Below the pieces are notes generated by a model. It worked only from the letters and a program-made list of their open reading frames with translations. It was not told the origin of the DNA and made no database searches. Positions 50,899-63,400 of a DNA stretch of 64,000 nt are shown here, piece after piece. Position numbers and translations under genes: made by a program. The stretch covers positions 1,774,159 to 1,838,158 of the forward strand of contig CM060318.1 of the NCBI GenBank assembly GCA_030674155.1, in the 5' to 3' direction. Each line of letters begins with the position of its first letter. The stretch's first letter is position 1. This DNA is from Stramonita haemastoma (lineage: Eukaryota; Mollusca; Gastropoda; Neogastropoda; Muricidae).

Positions 50899-52584
50899 TT
50901 AACCGAAGACAGCCCCACAGTGAGCGCAGCGCCGCTGTCGCATGGCAAGGCAGCAGAGAATGCCCAGGGGGAAAAACAAGATGGCACACAGCACCCCCAG
51001 ACAGGTGAAATCATCCTCCAGCACTCCTACCTGTGGAAAAGAAAGGTTGCGTTATAATAAAATTATACAGGTCAGCAAACAAGTTGAAGTGAGAGTGACT
51101 GAGAAATTTTTTTAAAAATAGAGAAACCAAAATCATGATATGGGTGAAATGATATATGGGCTTGTAATACGCTTTAGCCAGATGTGTGTGTGTGTGTGTG
51201 TGTGTGTGTGGCGTGCACATGCATGCATGTGTGCGCAAGTGTGTGTGTCTTTTATATCATATTTCTAGTGTATGGGTTGAATGTGGGTACAAATACATAC
51301 TGCGATGGTTACTCTTTATAGTTGATTATGGTATTTTAGTAAATACCTTAGTGTTCTACACATGTGTTACATAGGTAAAATCAACCTCTAATTATCAATA
51401 AAATGAAAATGTCATAAAGTTCTTTATAAATAAAAACAACACCAATAATGATGATGCCAAAAGCAACATAATAACAGCAATGACAATAGTAGTCACAGTA
51501 AAGGTTGAAAGACACAGCAGAAGTAGTACTTACGATTTGCACAACTACAACAATAAATTTTGATAACAATGATAACAACCACCAGCACCAACATCAACGC
51601 CGCCATGACCACCACCACCACCACCACCACCACCACCATCACTATCATCCCTTACCCTACAAGCAGGGTAGCCTCCAAAGACCACCGCCACCACACCACC
51701 ACCACCACACCACCACCACCGCACCACCGCCACCTCACCACCACCACCGCCACCGTTACCATCACCACCCTCACCACCTTCACCCTCCCCACTTACCGTG
51801 AAGGCAGGACAGCCCCCAACCACCACCACCACCACCCTCACCACCACCCTCACCACCACCACCACCCTCACCACTTACCCTGCAGGCAGGACAGCCCCCC
51901 CCCCCCCCCCACCACCACCACCCTCCCCACTTACCCTGCAGGCAGGGCAGCCCCCCCCCCCACCACCACCCACAACCACCACCCCCCCCATCACTATCAT
52001 CCCCACTTACCCTGCAGGCAGGACAGCCCCCCCCCCCCACCACCACCCACAACTACCACCCTCACCATCGTTACCACCACCACCACCTTCACCCTCCCCA
52101 CTGACTCACCCTGCAGGCAGGACAGCCCCCCACCACCACCACCACCACCCTCACCACCCTCCTCCTCCCCACTCACCCTGCAGGCAGGACAGCCCCCCAC
52201 CACCACCACCCTCTGGGCGGCGGGCTGCACGGTCACGTTGTACTGGTAGGAGGGGGCGGCCCCGGCAGGGGGGGGAGGGGGAGGGGCCGGAGCATAGCCA
52301 CCCTGGGGCAGGGGGGCGTACCCACCCTGGGTGGGCAGGGGCACGCGTCCAGCGGGGCCGGGGGCCGGAGGATAGCCCCCCCCCTGAGGCACTGCCCCGT
52401 ACCCCTGCTGGGGCTGGTACACTGGGTAAGGAACAATGATAATAATAATAATAATAATACATGCAATTTATATAGTGCTATATCTTGTGAAAACAAATCA
52501 AAGCGCTTAGGAACAAAGGAACAAGGGTGGAAAGAAAATTGAAATGGGGCGTTCAAACTGGATTATATCACTATCAGGTTAATC

Positions 52585-52670
<86 letters not shown>

Positions 52671-53230
52671 CATGTATAATATAATGATAATAATAAAATG
52701 GAGGCTTATAATAAGCTTAAATTCCCCCCAAACATGGGCTCACCGCACTGTAAATCAAATAAATTTTAATAGGTTACATATGAATGTGAAAAATTTGACT
52801 AGCACAAAAAATAAGGAGAAAAAAGCATGCACATACAATACACAGCATATCATTACATGGCCAGAGAATAAAAGTAAAATAAGAGCAATATCATCAAGAA
52901 AATGTGCAGTGCAGTATGTATGTAAGGGAGAAAGAAAAAGAGATGGAAAGACAAAGAGAGAAACAGTAAAAACGATGGCGAGAAGTGAAGCAGATGAACA
53001 GAAGCAGATATTCATGTCATGAACTTTACAGCAATCCATCTTTTCTTCAATAAATTCATTTCTGAAATATGGTGATAACATCATAATCGATAATAATGAT
53101 TAAACGATACACATTTATAACCAGCAACTGTTTCACTGCAAACTAGCAAACATTGATTTTTATGATGTAGTGATGTACCTCCAGCAGGTTGTTTCATGGC
53201 ATCGTTGTAGGCTGGTGGGTGTTCAGCCAT
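50899..53230 (-). CDS. BRI3: Brain protein I3 (BRI3) orthologue
   Basis: Coding exons in transcript order: 53179-53230, 52177-52421, 50899-51030. They join in frame to 142 residues (human 125). The N-terminus [14 protein letters not shown] contains a PPxY-type motif (PPAY). Then comes a Gly/Pro/Tyr-rich low-complexity part (about 20-85), the hallmark [19 protein letters not shown], one hydrophobic segment with [19 protein letters not shown], and the C-terminus [13 protein letters not shown]. The two CxxC pairs flanking the membrane segment are diagnostic. BRI3 is a small lysosomal/perinuclear membrane protein with poorly defined function. The exon starting at 53255 includes 25 bp of 5' UTR after an acceptor (AG at 53256-53257), so a non-coding first exon lies further upstream, perhaps ending at the donor near 57398. 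The exon 2 donor is repeated in tandem into the intron. Confidence 0.95.
51186..51250. repeat. (GT)n microsatellite
   Basis: Short GT repeat in BRI3 intron 2. Confidence 0.9.
51645..52200 (-). repeat. Tandem array of the BRI3 exon 2 donor
   Basis: 'cttaccctgcaggcaggaca' followed by 'gcccccc' and CAC/CCA repeats is the exon 2 end (TGTCCTGCCTGCAGG|GT). The true copy is at 52172-52195. Others begin near 52105, 52004, 51929, 51874, 51792 and a decayed one at 51652. The extra copies before 52105 carry GTAAGT, a stronger donor than the true GTGAGT. Confidence 0.96.
52435..52515 (+). repeat. Dispersed repeat family C fragment
   Basis: AAT repeats, 'catgcaatttatatagtgct' and 'gaaaacaaatcaaagcgctt', beside BRI3 exon 2. 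Confidence 0.75.
52590..52664. repeat. (TA)n microsatellite
   Basis: About 36 TA units in BRI3 intron 1. Confidence 0.97.
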
Positions 53231-53332
53231 AGTGCTCTGTTTTCTTCAAGGTCACCTGCAAGCCAAAACAGAAATGGGTATTTTAAGTATAACATGATAA
53301 ATACAAATTGTCTTAATAAAAGGGTTTTTGAT

Positions 53333-53385
53333 CTGTGTGTGTGTGTGTGAGTGTGTGTGTGTGTGTGTGTGTGTTGTGTGCGCGT
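53333..53385. repeat. (GT)n microsatellite
   Basis: GT repeat about 80 bp upstream of the BRI3 ATG exon. Confidence 0.95.
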
Positions 53386-53814
53386 GCGTGTGTGCATGCA
53401 TGCGCATGTTTCAGTGCGCTTGCAAAAATACCCCCTCCCCCCCACCAAATGTGACTGACTTTTCAAGGTATGTACTTTATAATTTATATTGATATCTTGC
53501 TGAGCAATACACAATGATAAAGAATGCAAACCATGCTTGTGATGCTATAAAGAAATGGAGATGTTAGGACTGCCTATTTGTTCTCTAAAAAATCAATCTA
53601 AACCCCACATATGATCATGTACTGATATACAATACTGAACAGAATATGGAAAAATATAAAACATGTTTAAAAAAAAAAGTTATTGATATGATTAACCTTA
53701 CATTAACTTTTGAGGGAATTTTGAATCATCTATCTAGATGCCCTTTGGCTTAGTTTGCTGGTTTTTCAAATAAAAGTCATAAAAGCAACATAAATTCATA
53801 AAACAAAAGTGTAA

Positions 53815-54150
53815 TTTCAGAGCTTAGCCCAGGCCAAAAGTTGTGTCAGTTACTGATGTCAGCTAATTGCCAAGGCCTACTATCATGCTGTAAAATGTTG
53901 TGTAGAGATCGCCTTCAGCCATGACAAGCTCTTCACAACCTGCACACTCCTTTAAAGGAGAAAAGTCCTCTGAAGTCGCAGTATGGCTGCCTGTATGGTG
54001 AGGTACTTGAAAACAGTCATACACGCAAACTTCTCATTCAGTGTGCAATTTCAATCTCACAGTGATTCCCAGGTGGGATGAGTGAGTCTGAGCACATATT
54101 TTGGGTGACCCCCAGAATGTTAAGCTGGGAAACGCACAACAACAACAACA
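53815..54150 (+). mobile_element. Dispersed repeat family E with (AAC)n tail
   Basis: 'ttagcccaggccaaaagttg', 'attgccaaggcctac', 'atggctgcctgtatggtgag', 'gtgattcccaggtgggatga', end 'gaaacgcacaacaacaacaa'. Full-length reference for the family. Confidence 0.82.
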
Positions 54151-54491
54151 TAATTTCAGAGCTAATTTTTCAGGTGGAAGTTCGCCAGGATATAAATGAT
54201 GCCCCACAGCAGAAAGTAAAGTTTTCTTTACACATCAGGCTTGCAGCTACACACTACCAAGTATGTGTACCAGTTACTGTGTATAAGGTCACTTTATGAT
54301 TTTGACAGCTGGTATACACAAAATATGAGTCACTTTCCACATCACAGTGTAAGGCTTGCAAACTAGTGAAATTCATTTAGAACAGTAAGTGCAACTTCCT
54401 ACACAAATTATTTTACACACAGCCAGAAGCACTTCAGCTTGGTAAAAATTTTTGTGTGTGTAGTAGTCGATTTCTGTAAGTTTAATAATAA

Positions 54492-54494
<3 letters not shown>

Positions 54495-54545
<51 letters not shown>
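54495..54545. repeat. (CT)n microsatellite
   Basis: About 25 CT units. Confidence 0.95.
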
Positions 54546-54548
<3 letters not shown>

Positions 54549-54830
54549 GTTAAACTAGTGTAGGCATCTGATTTTACAGATTTTTTTTCACTGTATCAGT
54601 ATTAGAGTATGACAGGGGAGCTATTCACTCAGTTTTTGTCTTTACATAAAAATATTTCAGTTTGGTGCTGTGCACTGGTATTTTCACATATACATAGTGA
54701 TATACGCATTAAAACTTTTTATGTGAAATGAAAGTTAAATGTATGAATTTGCCAAAAAAAGGAAAATTAACACCAGGACAAGTGTTATTTGTACCAAAAC
54801 CAAAGAAGTTCAAGCTTTAACTGTTCTTAA

Positions 54831-55499
54831 TGTGGCGGGGCGGTAATTAGATTACTTCCCATGCGATGGGAACAGCCAATCGCAGCGTTGTGGATCTAAA
54901 TTTAGATCAACACCTGTGAATTGTGCGATGTTCTGTATCGTTGGGGGTTGGTCGAAAACCGTCCTCTGCATGCACTTTGCCCGTAGCGGTAAAATGTAGT
55001 ATTTATGCAGCCTCTCTTTAGAGGCCACATTCCCACTGTCTGACCGTGCTGTCGTGGCCGAGAAGTTGTACAGAGTCGCGGCAGATCAAATATCTGCGCT
55101 CTGTTACAAAGTGGCGTCGCCGACAGGATGGAAAGAACTTAGGGCTACTGATCTGAGCGTCAAATACGCTGGTCAGTACCCACTGTGCCTCGGGACGCGG
55201 CACAAAGTCAGCGGTGGTGGATGTGGCGGGGCGGTAATTAGATTACTTCCCATGCGATGGGAACAGCCAATCGCAGCGTTGTGGATCTAAATTTAGATCA
55301 ACACCTGTGAATTGTGCGATGTTCTGTATCGTTGGGGGTTGGTCGAAAACCGTCCTCTGCATGCACTTTGCCCGTAGCGGTAAAATGTAGTATTTATGCA
55401 GCCTCTCTTTAGAGGCCACATTCCCACTGTCTGACCGTGCTGTCGTGGCCGAGAAGTTGTACAGAGTCGCGGCAGATCAAATATCTGCGCTCTGTTACA
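54831..55499 (+). mobile_element. TRIM-like miniature LTR element
   Basis: Two 278-bp direct repeats, 54831-55108 and 55222-55499, appear identical and start TGT and end ACA. They enclose only 113 bp. A 4-bp TTAA flanks both sides (54827-54830, 55500-55503), as a target duplication. Three bases after the left repeat lies TGGCGTCGCCGACAGGAT (from 55112), like a tRNA primer-binding site, closest by memory to tRNA-Ser 3' ends. 'gcggtggtgga' precedes the right repeat and could be a weak polypurine tract. No gag or pol. The near-perfect identity of the repeats suggests recent insertion. Confidence 0.85.
55048..55068 (+). other. tRNA-Ser-like 5' half inside the LTR
   Basis: GCTGTCGTGGCCGAGAAGTT resembles the first 20 bases of type II (Ser/Leu) tRNAs, including box A TGGCCGAG. 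It occurs again at 55439-55459 in the second LTR. No full tRNA fold is evident. Confidence 0.5.
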
Positions 55500-55630
55500 T
55501 TAACAATGTCCACTAGATCTCGGAAATATGGACTACACACAGTGACACACCCATAATGCCATGAGACATAAATATAGATGTTTATAAAGTTCTAAAAGTA
55601 TAAATTTATATTATAACTGAAGATATTGAT

Positions 55631-55633
<3 letters not shown>

Positions 55634-55669
<36 letters not shown>

Positions 55670-55705
55670 GTACACACACATACACATATACACACACACA
55701 TGCAC
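55634..55705. repeat. (CA)n microsatellite
   Basis: CA repeat leading into a SINE head. Confidence 0.9.
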
Positions 55706-55707
55706 GC

Positions 55708-56045
55708 ACGCATGTGGTGCCTAGTGGTCAGAACATTGCGCTGGCAATTTGACGACCCGGGTTTGAGTCCGGTTGAGGAGATTTTTCTCCTGGAGTTAAC
55801 ATCAGTGCTGACTCCTCTTCCCAAAAGTCCTTCGGATGAGACTTTAAACCGAGGCCCCGTGTGCGAACGCACGCAGAACATCTTGCGCACACGTTAAATC
55901 CTGTTCTGCTTTTCGTAAGAGTAGGCCATCGTGTGCTGGTGGGAACAGATGACAATATTTACAAAACTGCATACACACGAGGACCGGATGAAAAAAAGCA
56001 CGATTGCTCATTTTGTTATCCTCGATATAAAAGAATAAAATATAA
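55708..56045 (+). mobile_element. SINE family A, full length, near consensus
   Basis: tRNA-like head 'tgcctagtggtcagaacatt' (box A) and 'cgggtttgagtccg' (box B), 'ttctcctggagttaacatca', 'ccttcggatgagactttaaa', 'cgaacgcacgcagaacatct', 'ggccatcgtgtgctggtggg', tail 'ttatcctcgatataaaagaa' followed by AAAATAT repeats. Confidence 0.92.
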
Positions 56046-58329
56046 AAATATAAAATATAAAAATATAAAATAAAATGTGTACACACACACACACTGCATA
56101 GCAACTATCATTACTATGGCATTATAAAATACTGTTGTATTGCAACTGAAAACTACTTTGTGTAACATATACTCAAAAAAATTTCCAGTTTTAGAGTTTG
56201 TTTCTTTTCATATTTACGGGTTTTTTTTTAATCTTTCACTTTATATTTTTGATAAAATTAATGAAATGTTGAAATACACATGGCACAACAATGGTATAGA
56301 TACTACTAGACAGAGATAATAGACCTGCAAATTTATGCAGATTTTGCATTTGATCACTTTAGCCCATGGCACAGAGTACAAACATTAAATGGATGATAAT
56401 TTTCTTAATGAGTTCCTGATGTCAGTTTCACTTTCAGTTTCTATGAGTGATAGTAAAATTCAACTCTGATAATGATATTACACCCACACATTATGCCTAG
56501 GCCTATTTACTATGCTTTTTGCTTATGCTATAAAATACTGATAGTCCTATCATTGAAACTTGTGGTTGGTTGTCTGTACGGTGCCTCTCTCACTCTTTCT
56601 TGCTGTGATATTGAGCTTTTCCCACCAATTCAGGTGCAATGCAATACCCCAGCACTTGTGGTTTTATCACTGATCGACCCATTTCCTCAAATGCTCTGAC
56701 CTAAACAAAAGGTCTGTGAATTAAGGTTTGTTTGTTTGTTTTAATATTTAACCTTAAACTGATGTTACAAAACTCTCAATGATAATTCATGATCACTGAC
56801 AGTGAGATCTACATTGGATGTTCTCAGTGATCAGGAACTGCCTTCACTGATTCAGAGGTATCTCACTATAGATCTGTGTAGTGCTAGTACTGTAGTAGTA
56901 TTTTTCACAGACGTGTTGTGAGCCTAGCACTGAACTTTCTTCCTTGGCTACTGCCGTCAACACTGAGGAGATTCTTTCTCGCCCTGTCAAGTTATACTTT
57001 TCAGTTTTTGTCTGTACCAAACACACACCCCCAATGACAAAACAAACCCAAAACAAACCTACTGTTTTCACCAAGTTTCTTACAAGTTACATGTCATGTA
57101 ACTTAGATCTCTGATCAAATAACACTGTCGAAAATGTTTGATTACGCAGTAAACAGTATCCCTTTCGGGATACAGGTTTATAACACCACAAAGATAATAC
57201 AATGTGGCAAAGCTTCGATATGCAGACTTCTTCCTTAATCTGGTCACTGAGGCCTAGGGCTAGGGAAGTTAGTTAGGCCTATGACAAGAACGAATGTTGT
57301 GAGACTGTCGAGGTCCACAACAAACATGAAAGAATTGAAATCGGTCCATAACCGATGTTATGTACATTTAGTTTTAGATTTAATGTTGAAATACTCACGA
57401 AAAGCTGCAAATCAATCCCCTAGTCAAAAAACCAACAGCATTTGCTCGATCCTCAACAGTTCTGTAGTTGTGCAAACTTCAATCATGTGATGATTTAGTG
57501 GTGACTCGGCAAACTTCGGGTATTGTCGACAATTTTTCCGTCACCGATGGAAAATTACGTTTTGAAATAAATCCCTATGCGTATTTTTTCCTTTTAGTTA
57601 AAAATATGGTATGAGCGTTATGTGAATGCTTTTCAATATACGTTGATTCTTTAATTATCCTTAGAATAAGTATTGATCGACATCAATAGGTAATAAGTCA
57701 TGTGTACAGTTTAACAATATTATATTTACAATTTTCAGAGGAGCATGTTTTTTACCCTTCACCGGTACACGGAAACTACCGAAGAAGATAGCTTCTGCTT
57801 CCGTTCACGTGGGTTGGTTTATCTCCGTGTGCAGACGATTTTCTTCCTCAGAATCACATGACAGTAAGAAGATACACATTATCATGATTATGCACTTCAT
57901 ACTTTGTTGCTTTCCTGTTGATAAAGGCTTATCGTACAGTTTTATTGAAGTTTTCTTTTACTCGAATCGACGATTTTCATTTTTGATCGAAAATTTGACA
58001 ATATTAGTGACGTGATTCAACTGATAGGATGAGTCAGTTTCTGACCCATCATCATCATCATGACCATGGATACTTGCATCAGTATCGCACGTACAGTACT
58101 TGACATCACAAAAGCCAAGTGTCAGTCGTCTGTTTTAAGTTTCAAATCCCAGCAGATTAATCTTAGGATCAGGTAGGCCCTTAGCCTACTCAAAAGACCA
58201 AGTAGCGAAGAAGTTACTAGCCAATGGTCAATGGTTAATGGTCAAAATCTCTTGTTTTGCTGTATTAAAGTCTGCATGATGGCATACTTAGCTGTAATGA
58301 AAAGAGACATTGTTAGATTGTGTGGTGTG

Positions 58330-58330
58330 T

Positions 58331-58369
<39 letters not shown>

Positions 58370-58382
58370 GTGGCGCGCACAC
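58330..58382. repeat. (GT)n microsatellite
   Basis: GT repeat ending in a small CG-rich palindrome 'tgtggcgcgcacaca'. Confidence 0.93.
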
Positions 58383-58487
58383 ACGATTTTTCTTTCAAAC
58401 TTCAAAGCAACTATATTATTAGGGCTTGTTGTTGTCGTCGCCGTTGTTGTTGTGTGTGCAATTTTTAAAAAACTAAACTACTAGAAA

Positions 58488-58489
<2 letters not shown>

Positions 58490-58535
<46 letters not shown>

Positions 58536-58545
58536 TGTGTGTGAT
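58490..58545. repeat. (GT)n microsatellite
   Basis: GT repeat with one GG interruption. Confidence 0.95.
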
Positions 58546-58885
58546 GTGACAAGGGAACAACAAACCCTGACAGTGACACTGTCAGTGTCAACAAAACTAC
58601 TGAAGGCAGGACTCCCTATCACTGTTTTACAAGTAGTAATTTCTCATCAGACTATGCACAAAGATAGCAGCAGATGATTAAGAGAAGAGGGAGGATGGTT
58701 TTGACAAGTGGGTAACCAAGTCATCAGCTTTATTCTTGACCATGTAAAAATGAAAGTAAATTACGAAAAAAGAATTTTAGGTACAGTTTATCTTTAGTGT
58801 CTCTCTTTATGTATGGTATCAGTTAGTTTGAGTCTTTTTAGCCACCTTGAATCAGTGTGTAAAGATGAAACAGTTGATTCAGGTG

Positions 58886-59270
<385 letters not shown>

Positions 59271-59706
59271 CTGTAAGCACTTTAATGTCATGTACTATAT
59301 AATTTTATAAACTGAACTGCACTTTTGGGGATATATTTAAGGATAGTCAGCTTTTTCGTCTGTCCATCATGAGGGAATGTACACATATACTGACAATTGT
59401 ACAAGAACTGATAGGACTGTGAGATAATATTAAGTAGACCTTGTGAAATATCAAAGGAGATTCTGTTGAAGACGGTATGGTAAATTAATGTACCAGATAA
59501 TGTTTTATACATGGTGGCTTGTTAAAAATAATGTTAACAGTCTTCCTTAACTCCTGATATTATATATTGAACTTGAATATTCATCATGATCAATTTTTCT
59601 CTATCTGCAGGTCTTGACCAGTACCACTAGTGCCCAACTAGAGCTGCCTCAGCAAATGTTTGGCTGCCAGTTAACCTGACAAGACAGTGGCTTGTACCAC
59701 TGAGCC

Positions 59707-60039
59707 ATGAAGGATCCAAGGCTGTGGGTGTGCAATCGCAGTGGCAATGTGTTCACGATATGCGCGTCAGAGCGCTACATCAAGCAGCTGATCCGCACTT
59801 ACCAGGGGGGAGTGCGGGTGAAGCGCCTGGCGTCCAGTGACTGGTGTGCCTGGGCCATAGGGCACGACCACCGCGTCTATGTCTTCGTTCTGCCCAGCGA
59901 TGTGCCCATCAGGGTTCCAGAGACCACCTACGAAAATCAGGTGCCGTGAATGTAGAGGGGTAGGATGAGTAGTTTGTGGGGGTTGAGGTGTGGTGGGGGG
60001 GGGGGGGGTGTGTGTGTGGTGTGTGTGTGTGTGTGTGTG

Positions 60040-60076
<37 letters not shown>

Positions 60077-60314
60077 GTTGACCAAATCTTTAATGTGGTT
60101 TCATACTGTTAAGTTCACTTGTATCATAATGTAAAGTTCTAATCTAAGCAGTGTGATAATTTTTTTTTCTTTTTCATTGTATTTGCTCCTGTGTAGTGAG
60201 TTCAGATTTTCTGCTATGTCAGTGTAAGTGGATAGATCTTATTCTGGACATTTTTCTGATTTTGATAATAGAGGTTTTCATATGCAAATTAAGTGTTAAT
60301 TCTGGTCTGTGATG

Positions 60315-60402
<88 letters not shown>

Positions 60403-63400
60403 ATGAATCTCCTTTTGATTGAGAGTGTTAATTCTGGTCTGTAATGTTTTTATTTTTTGTTGTAAATCTTTTTGTAACGTCAACCTTGATTGCACAATAT
60501 ACTGTAACTTTCTTTGCTGCTCAGCACACTATCTTTGCCATAATATTACTTTTTTGCTGTATTTTTTCCCACATTGTGCAGAGGTGGTCACCATTCAAAG
60601 GCTTCCACAGCTCCAACTTGCTGCCGACAGACCGGCGAGCGTGGAGTGACGAGCATGGGGACATCTACCTGCCCAAGGAGAGCATCAGGCTGCCCTCTGC
60701 TCACTGGGACTGGGAGGGGGACTGGTTCATTGACGAGAACCTGCAGGGGGAAATCTGCACTGACCGAGGGGTACAGTTGGCCGAGTGGTTCTGCTTGTTA
60801 TCCCATTATCCTCGATATAAAAGAATATTAAAAAAAGAATAAAAGAGAAGTTTTTGTGTGTTTTTTTGGCATCTTTACTTCATTTTTTTTCTTGGCAAGA
60901 TTGATTTTTTTTACAGTCTTTTCTTTTTCAGCATCACTAATTCTCTTAATACAGAATGATCATGATCTAGTAGATGCTCAGTTGGCAGTTAACATTGGGC
61001 TGGTTTTGATCAGTGGTGTGAGTGTTTGTTATGGAAGTGAAGTGACTGGAAGGTTTGTTCCATAAAGTAAAAAGATATTGTGTCCATGGATTTATTAAGT
61101 CTTGAATGTGGTAGCATTAATTGAGCTGTTCCTTTGTTTTGGTTATAAATATGCTCTGAAAACAATGTGTGAAGAAGTCTTTTCAGGTAGGAAAGTTTGG
61201 AAAAATCACTTACATGGTACAAGTAAGAGTAATAGTTTCTTTGCTAATCAAAAGGAAATCTGATTTATTTTCTTCTAACTTTGTAGAAGTTTGATTCTTG
61301 ATTTCTGGGCGTGGGTTTTGAGAAACAATCTTGTGGATTTTCCAGCTGCCACCATTTTATAATGTGATGTCTTAGGCAGACTTTGTACTCTTAAGCTGAA
61401 AATGAAAGCATTGTAATATTTTTTGTTTCATGAAGAGGTAAAAAAATACATTGCAGAGATTGGACTAATAAGAATAAGCATAAAAAAGGGAACAATGTAT
61501 AACCTAAATCTAGCATAGAAATCTGTTCCCCCAAAATGGTTCAGTACTCAAAATACAACAAATATTCATCGTCAGAACATGGGGCTAACTGCCATGGTAT
61601 ATAATTATAACTTATGATCAGTTTATAACAGTAACAAGACATCAGTATGTCACATAACACTGCAGGTCTGATATTTTCAATTCTTGTTTCTTACCAACAT
61701 ACTTTTTTGGTTTAAGATCATTATAAGTCTACATTTGATTATGAATTCTTATTTGTTGAAACATTTCATGTACTTTCAGGGTTGGCAGTATTCTATAAAC
61801 TTCACTGGTCGCTGGACCTCGGAGAGTTGCTGGAATTCCTGTGTACGCAAACGCAAATGGATTCGCTTCTGTCGCTACACGGCCACCAACAAATGGGCCA
61901 CCGTGAGATTTCCTGTTGCTTATAAAATATTTACCAGATTCTTTCATGATCATTTTCCCTTTTCAAAGTCTGTGTCAGCCCAGATAAAGAGTCTGATATT
62001 ATTCTTTATATTGCCATCTCTAAACACACTGGAAGAAGTATAGGATTTGTATATGTTTTGTTGTTAGGTTAACTTTTAGCTCGTATATTTAAAACTTCCT
62101 TGTAATGACAGGTAGAGAAGAAGGATTTTTACTCATTCTTGAACTGATTGCAGGGACCATCGTGCAAGCTGTTGGGCTAGTTACCGAATGGTCATCATTT
62201 TCATTGTATTACTGTACTAATTCCACTCTTAAATTAAACAATTTTTTGTGGAAACCTTCAGTTTTTAGATATATTTCTCATTTTTTTAAAACAAGTTTTG
62301 TAATACTGTCAATAGAAAAATTTTATTTTTGGACAGGGGGGGGGGGGATGTTATGGGGGGCATTGCAAGCAGAGGGAAAGTGTATGGCAGAAAACCCCAG
62401 GCTTGTGCATAATGTTGTGATTTGGGATCTCTCTCACTAGACATCAACTCCACCCTAGTGCCTTGCAAACCAGCCTGAGATGTAGAATGAATCAAAGGAA
62501 CAAGCCCACATAGGGCTTTGTATGTTCATGTGCTGGAATAAAAAAGGAAAAGAAAAAGATTACCCCAGATAGGGATTTTGTTTGTTCATGTGCTGTAATC
62601 AAAAGATTCATCCAGATAGGGATTGTTGATATGCTGGTGACAGAGATTTTGTTTGTTGATGTGGTGATTTCTGTGTTGATGTGGTAGTGACTGTTGATGT
62701 GGTAGTGACTGTTGATGTGGTAGTGACTGTGTTGATGTGATGGTGACTTTCTGTGTTGATGTGTGTTGTGGGCAGGTGTCAGACATGGAGGTGGTGGAGA
62801 AGAGCGAGTGCTTCATCGACATCGCTGTGGGGGGACAGCTGTTGCCAGGACAACCCCCGACTTCCTCAGTGTCTGGGCCATCACCAACAATGGCCAGGTG
62901 AGGAGAGGGAGCAGACTGCCCAGCACTGGTGGATGTCATGTTTATCTATTTATTTATTCTTTTATTTCGAGGGATAACGGAATAAGCACTCATGTGCTTT
63001 TTACCTCCAGTCCCATATGTATTCAGCTTGTCAATTTTGTCATCTGTTCCTGCTGGTACACAATACCCTACTCTTCGAAAAGCAGAACGGGTTTAACATG
63101 TGCGCAAGTGTTCTGCGTGTGTTTGCACACGGACCTTGGTTTATAGTCTCATCCAAAGGACTTTTGGAGGAGTGGAGTCAGCACTGATGTTAACTCTAGA
63201 GGAAAAATCCTCTTGAACGAGATTTGAACGGGTCAGCAGATCACGAGTGCATCACTCTAACACCAGGCTATCCCGTAAATCAAGATAGTAGACTTAGCTT
63301 TCATTCAAAAGAAATGTTGGTTTTTGTTTGTCTTTTTCCTTGTTTAGAACTTGCAACTGCAGATTAATTCAATTTTGTTTTGTTTTCATGGATGAAAATG

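Noticed and set aside
51560..52439. Two overlapping + strand ORFs rich in Thr, Pro and His
   Set aside because: They are antisense to BRI3 exon 2 and its donor array and consist of CAC/CCA repeats.
55054..55290. 78-aa ORF spanning the TRIM interior (AADQISALCYKVASPTGWKEL)
   Set aside because: Slight resemblance to a death-domain start, but it straddles LTR, primer site and second LTR, so it is more likely chance in a non-coding element.
54827..55503. piggyBac-type element because of TTAA flanks
   Set aside because: The termini are direct 278-bp repeats with TG...CA ends, not inverted repeats, and a primer-binding-like site follows. An LTR-type element fits better.
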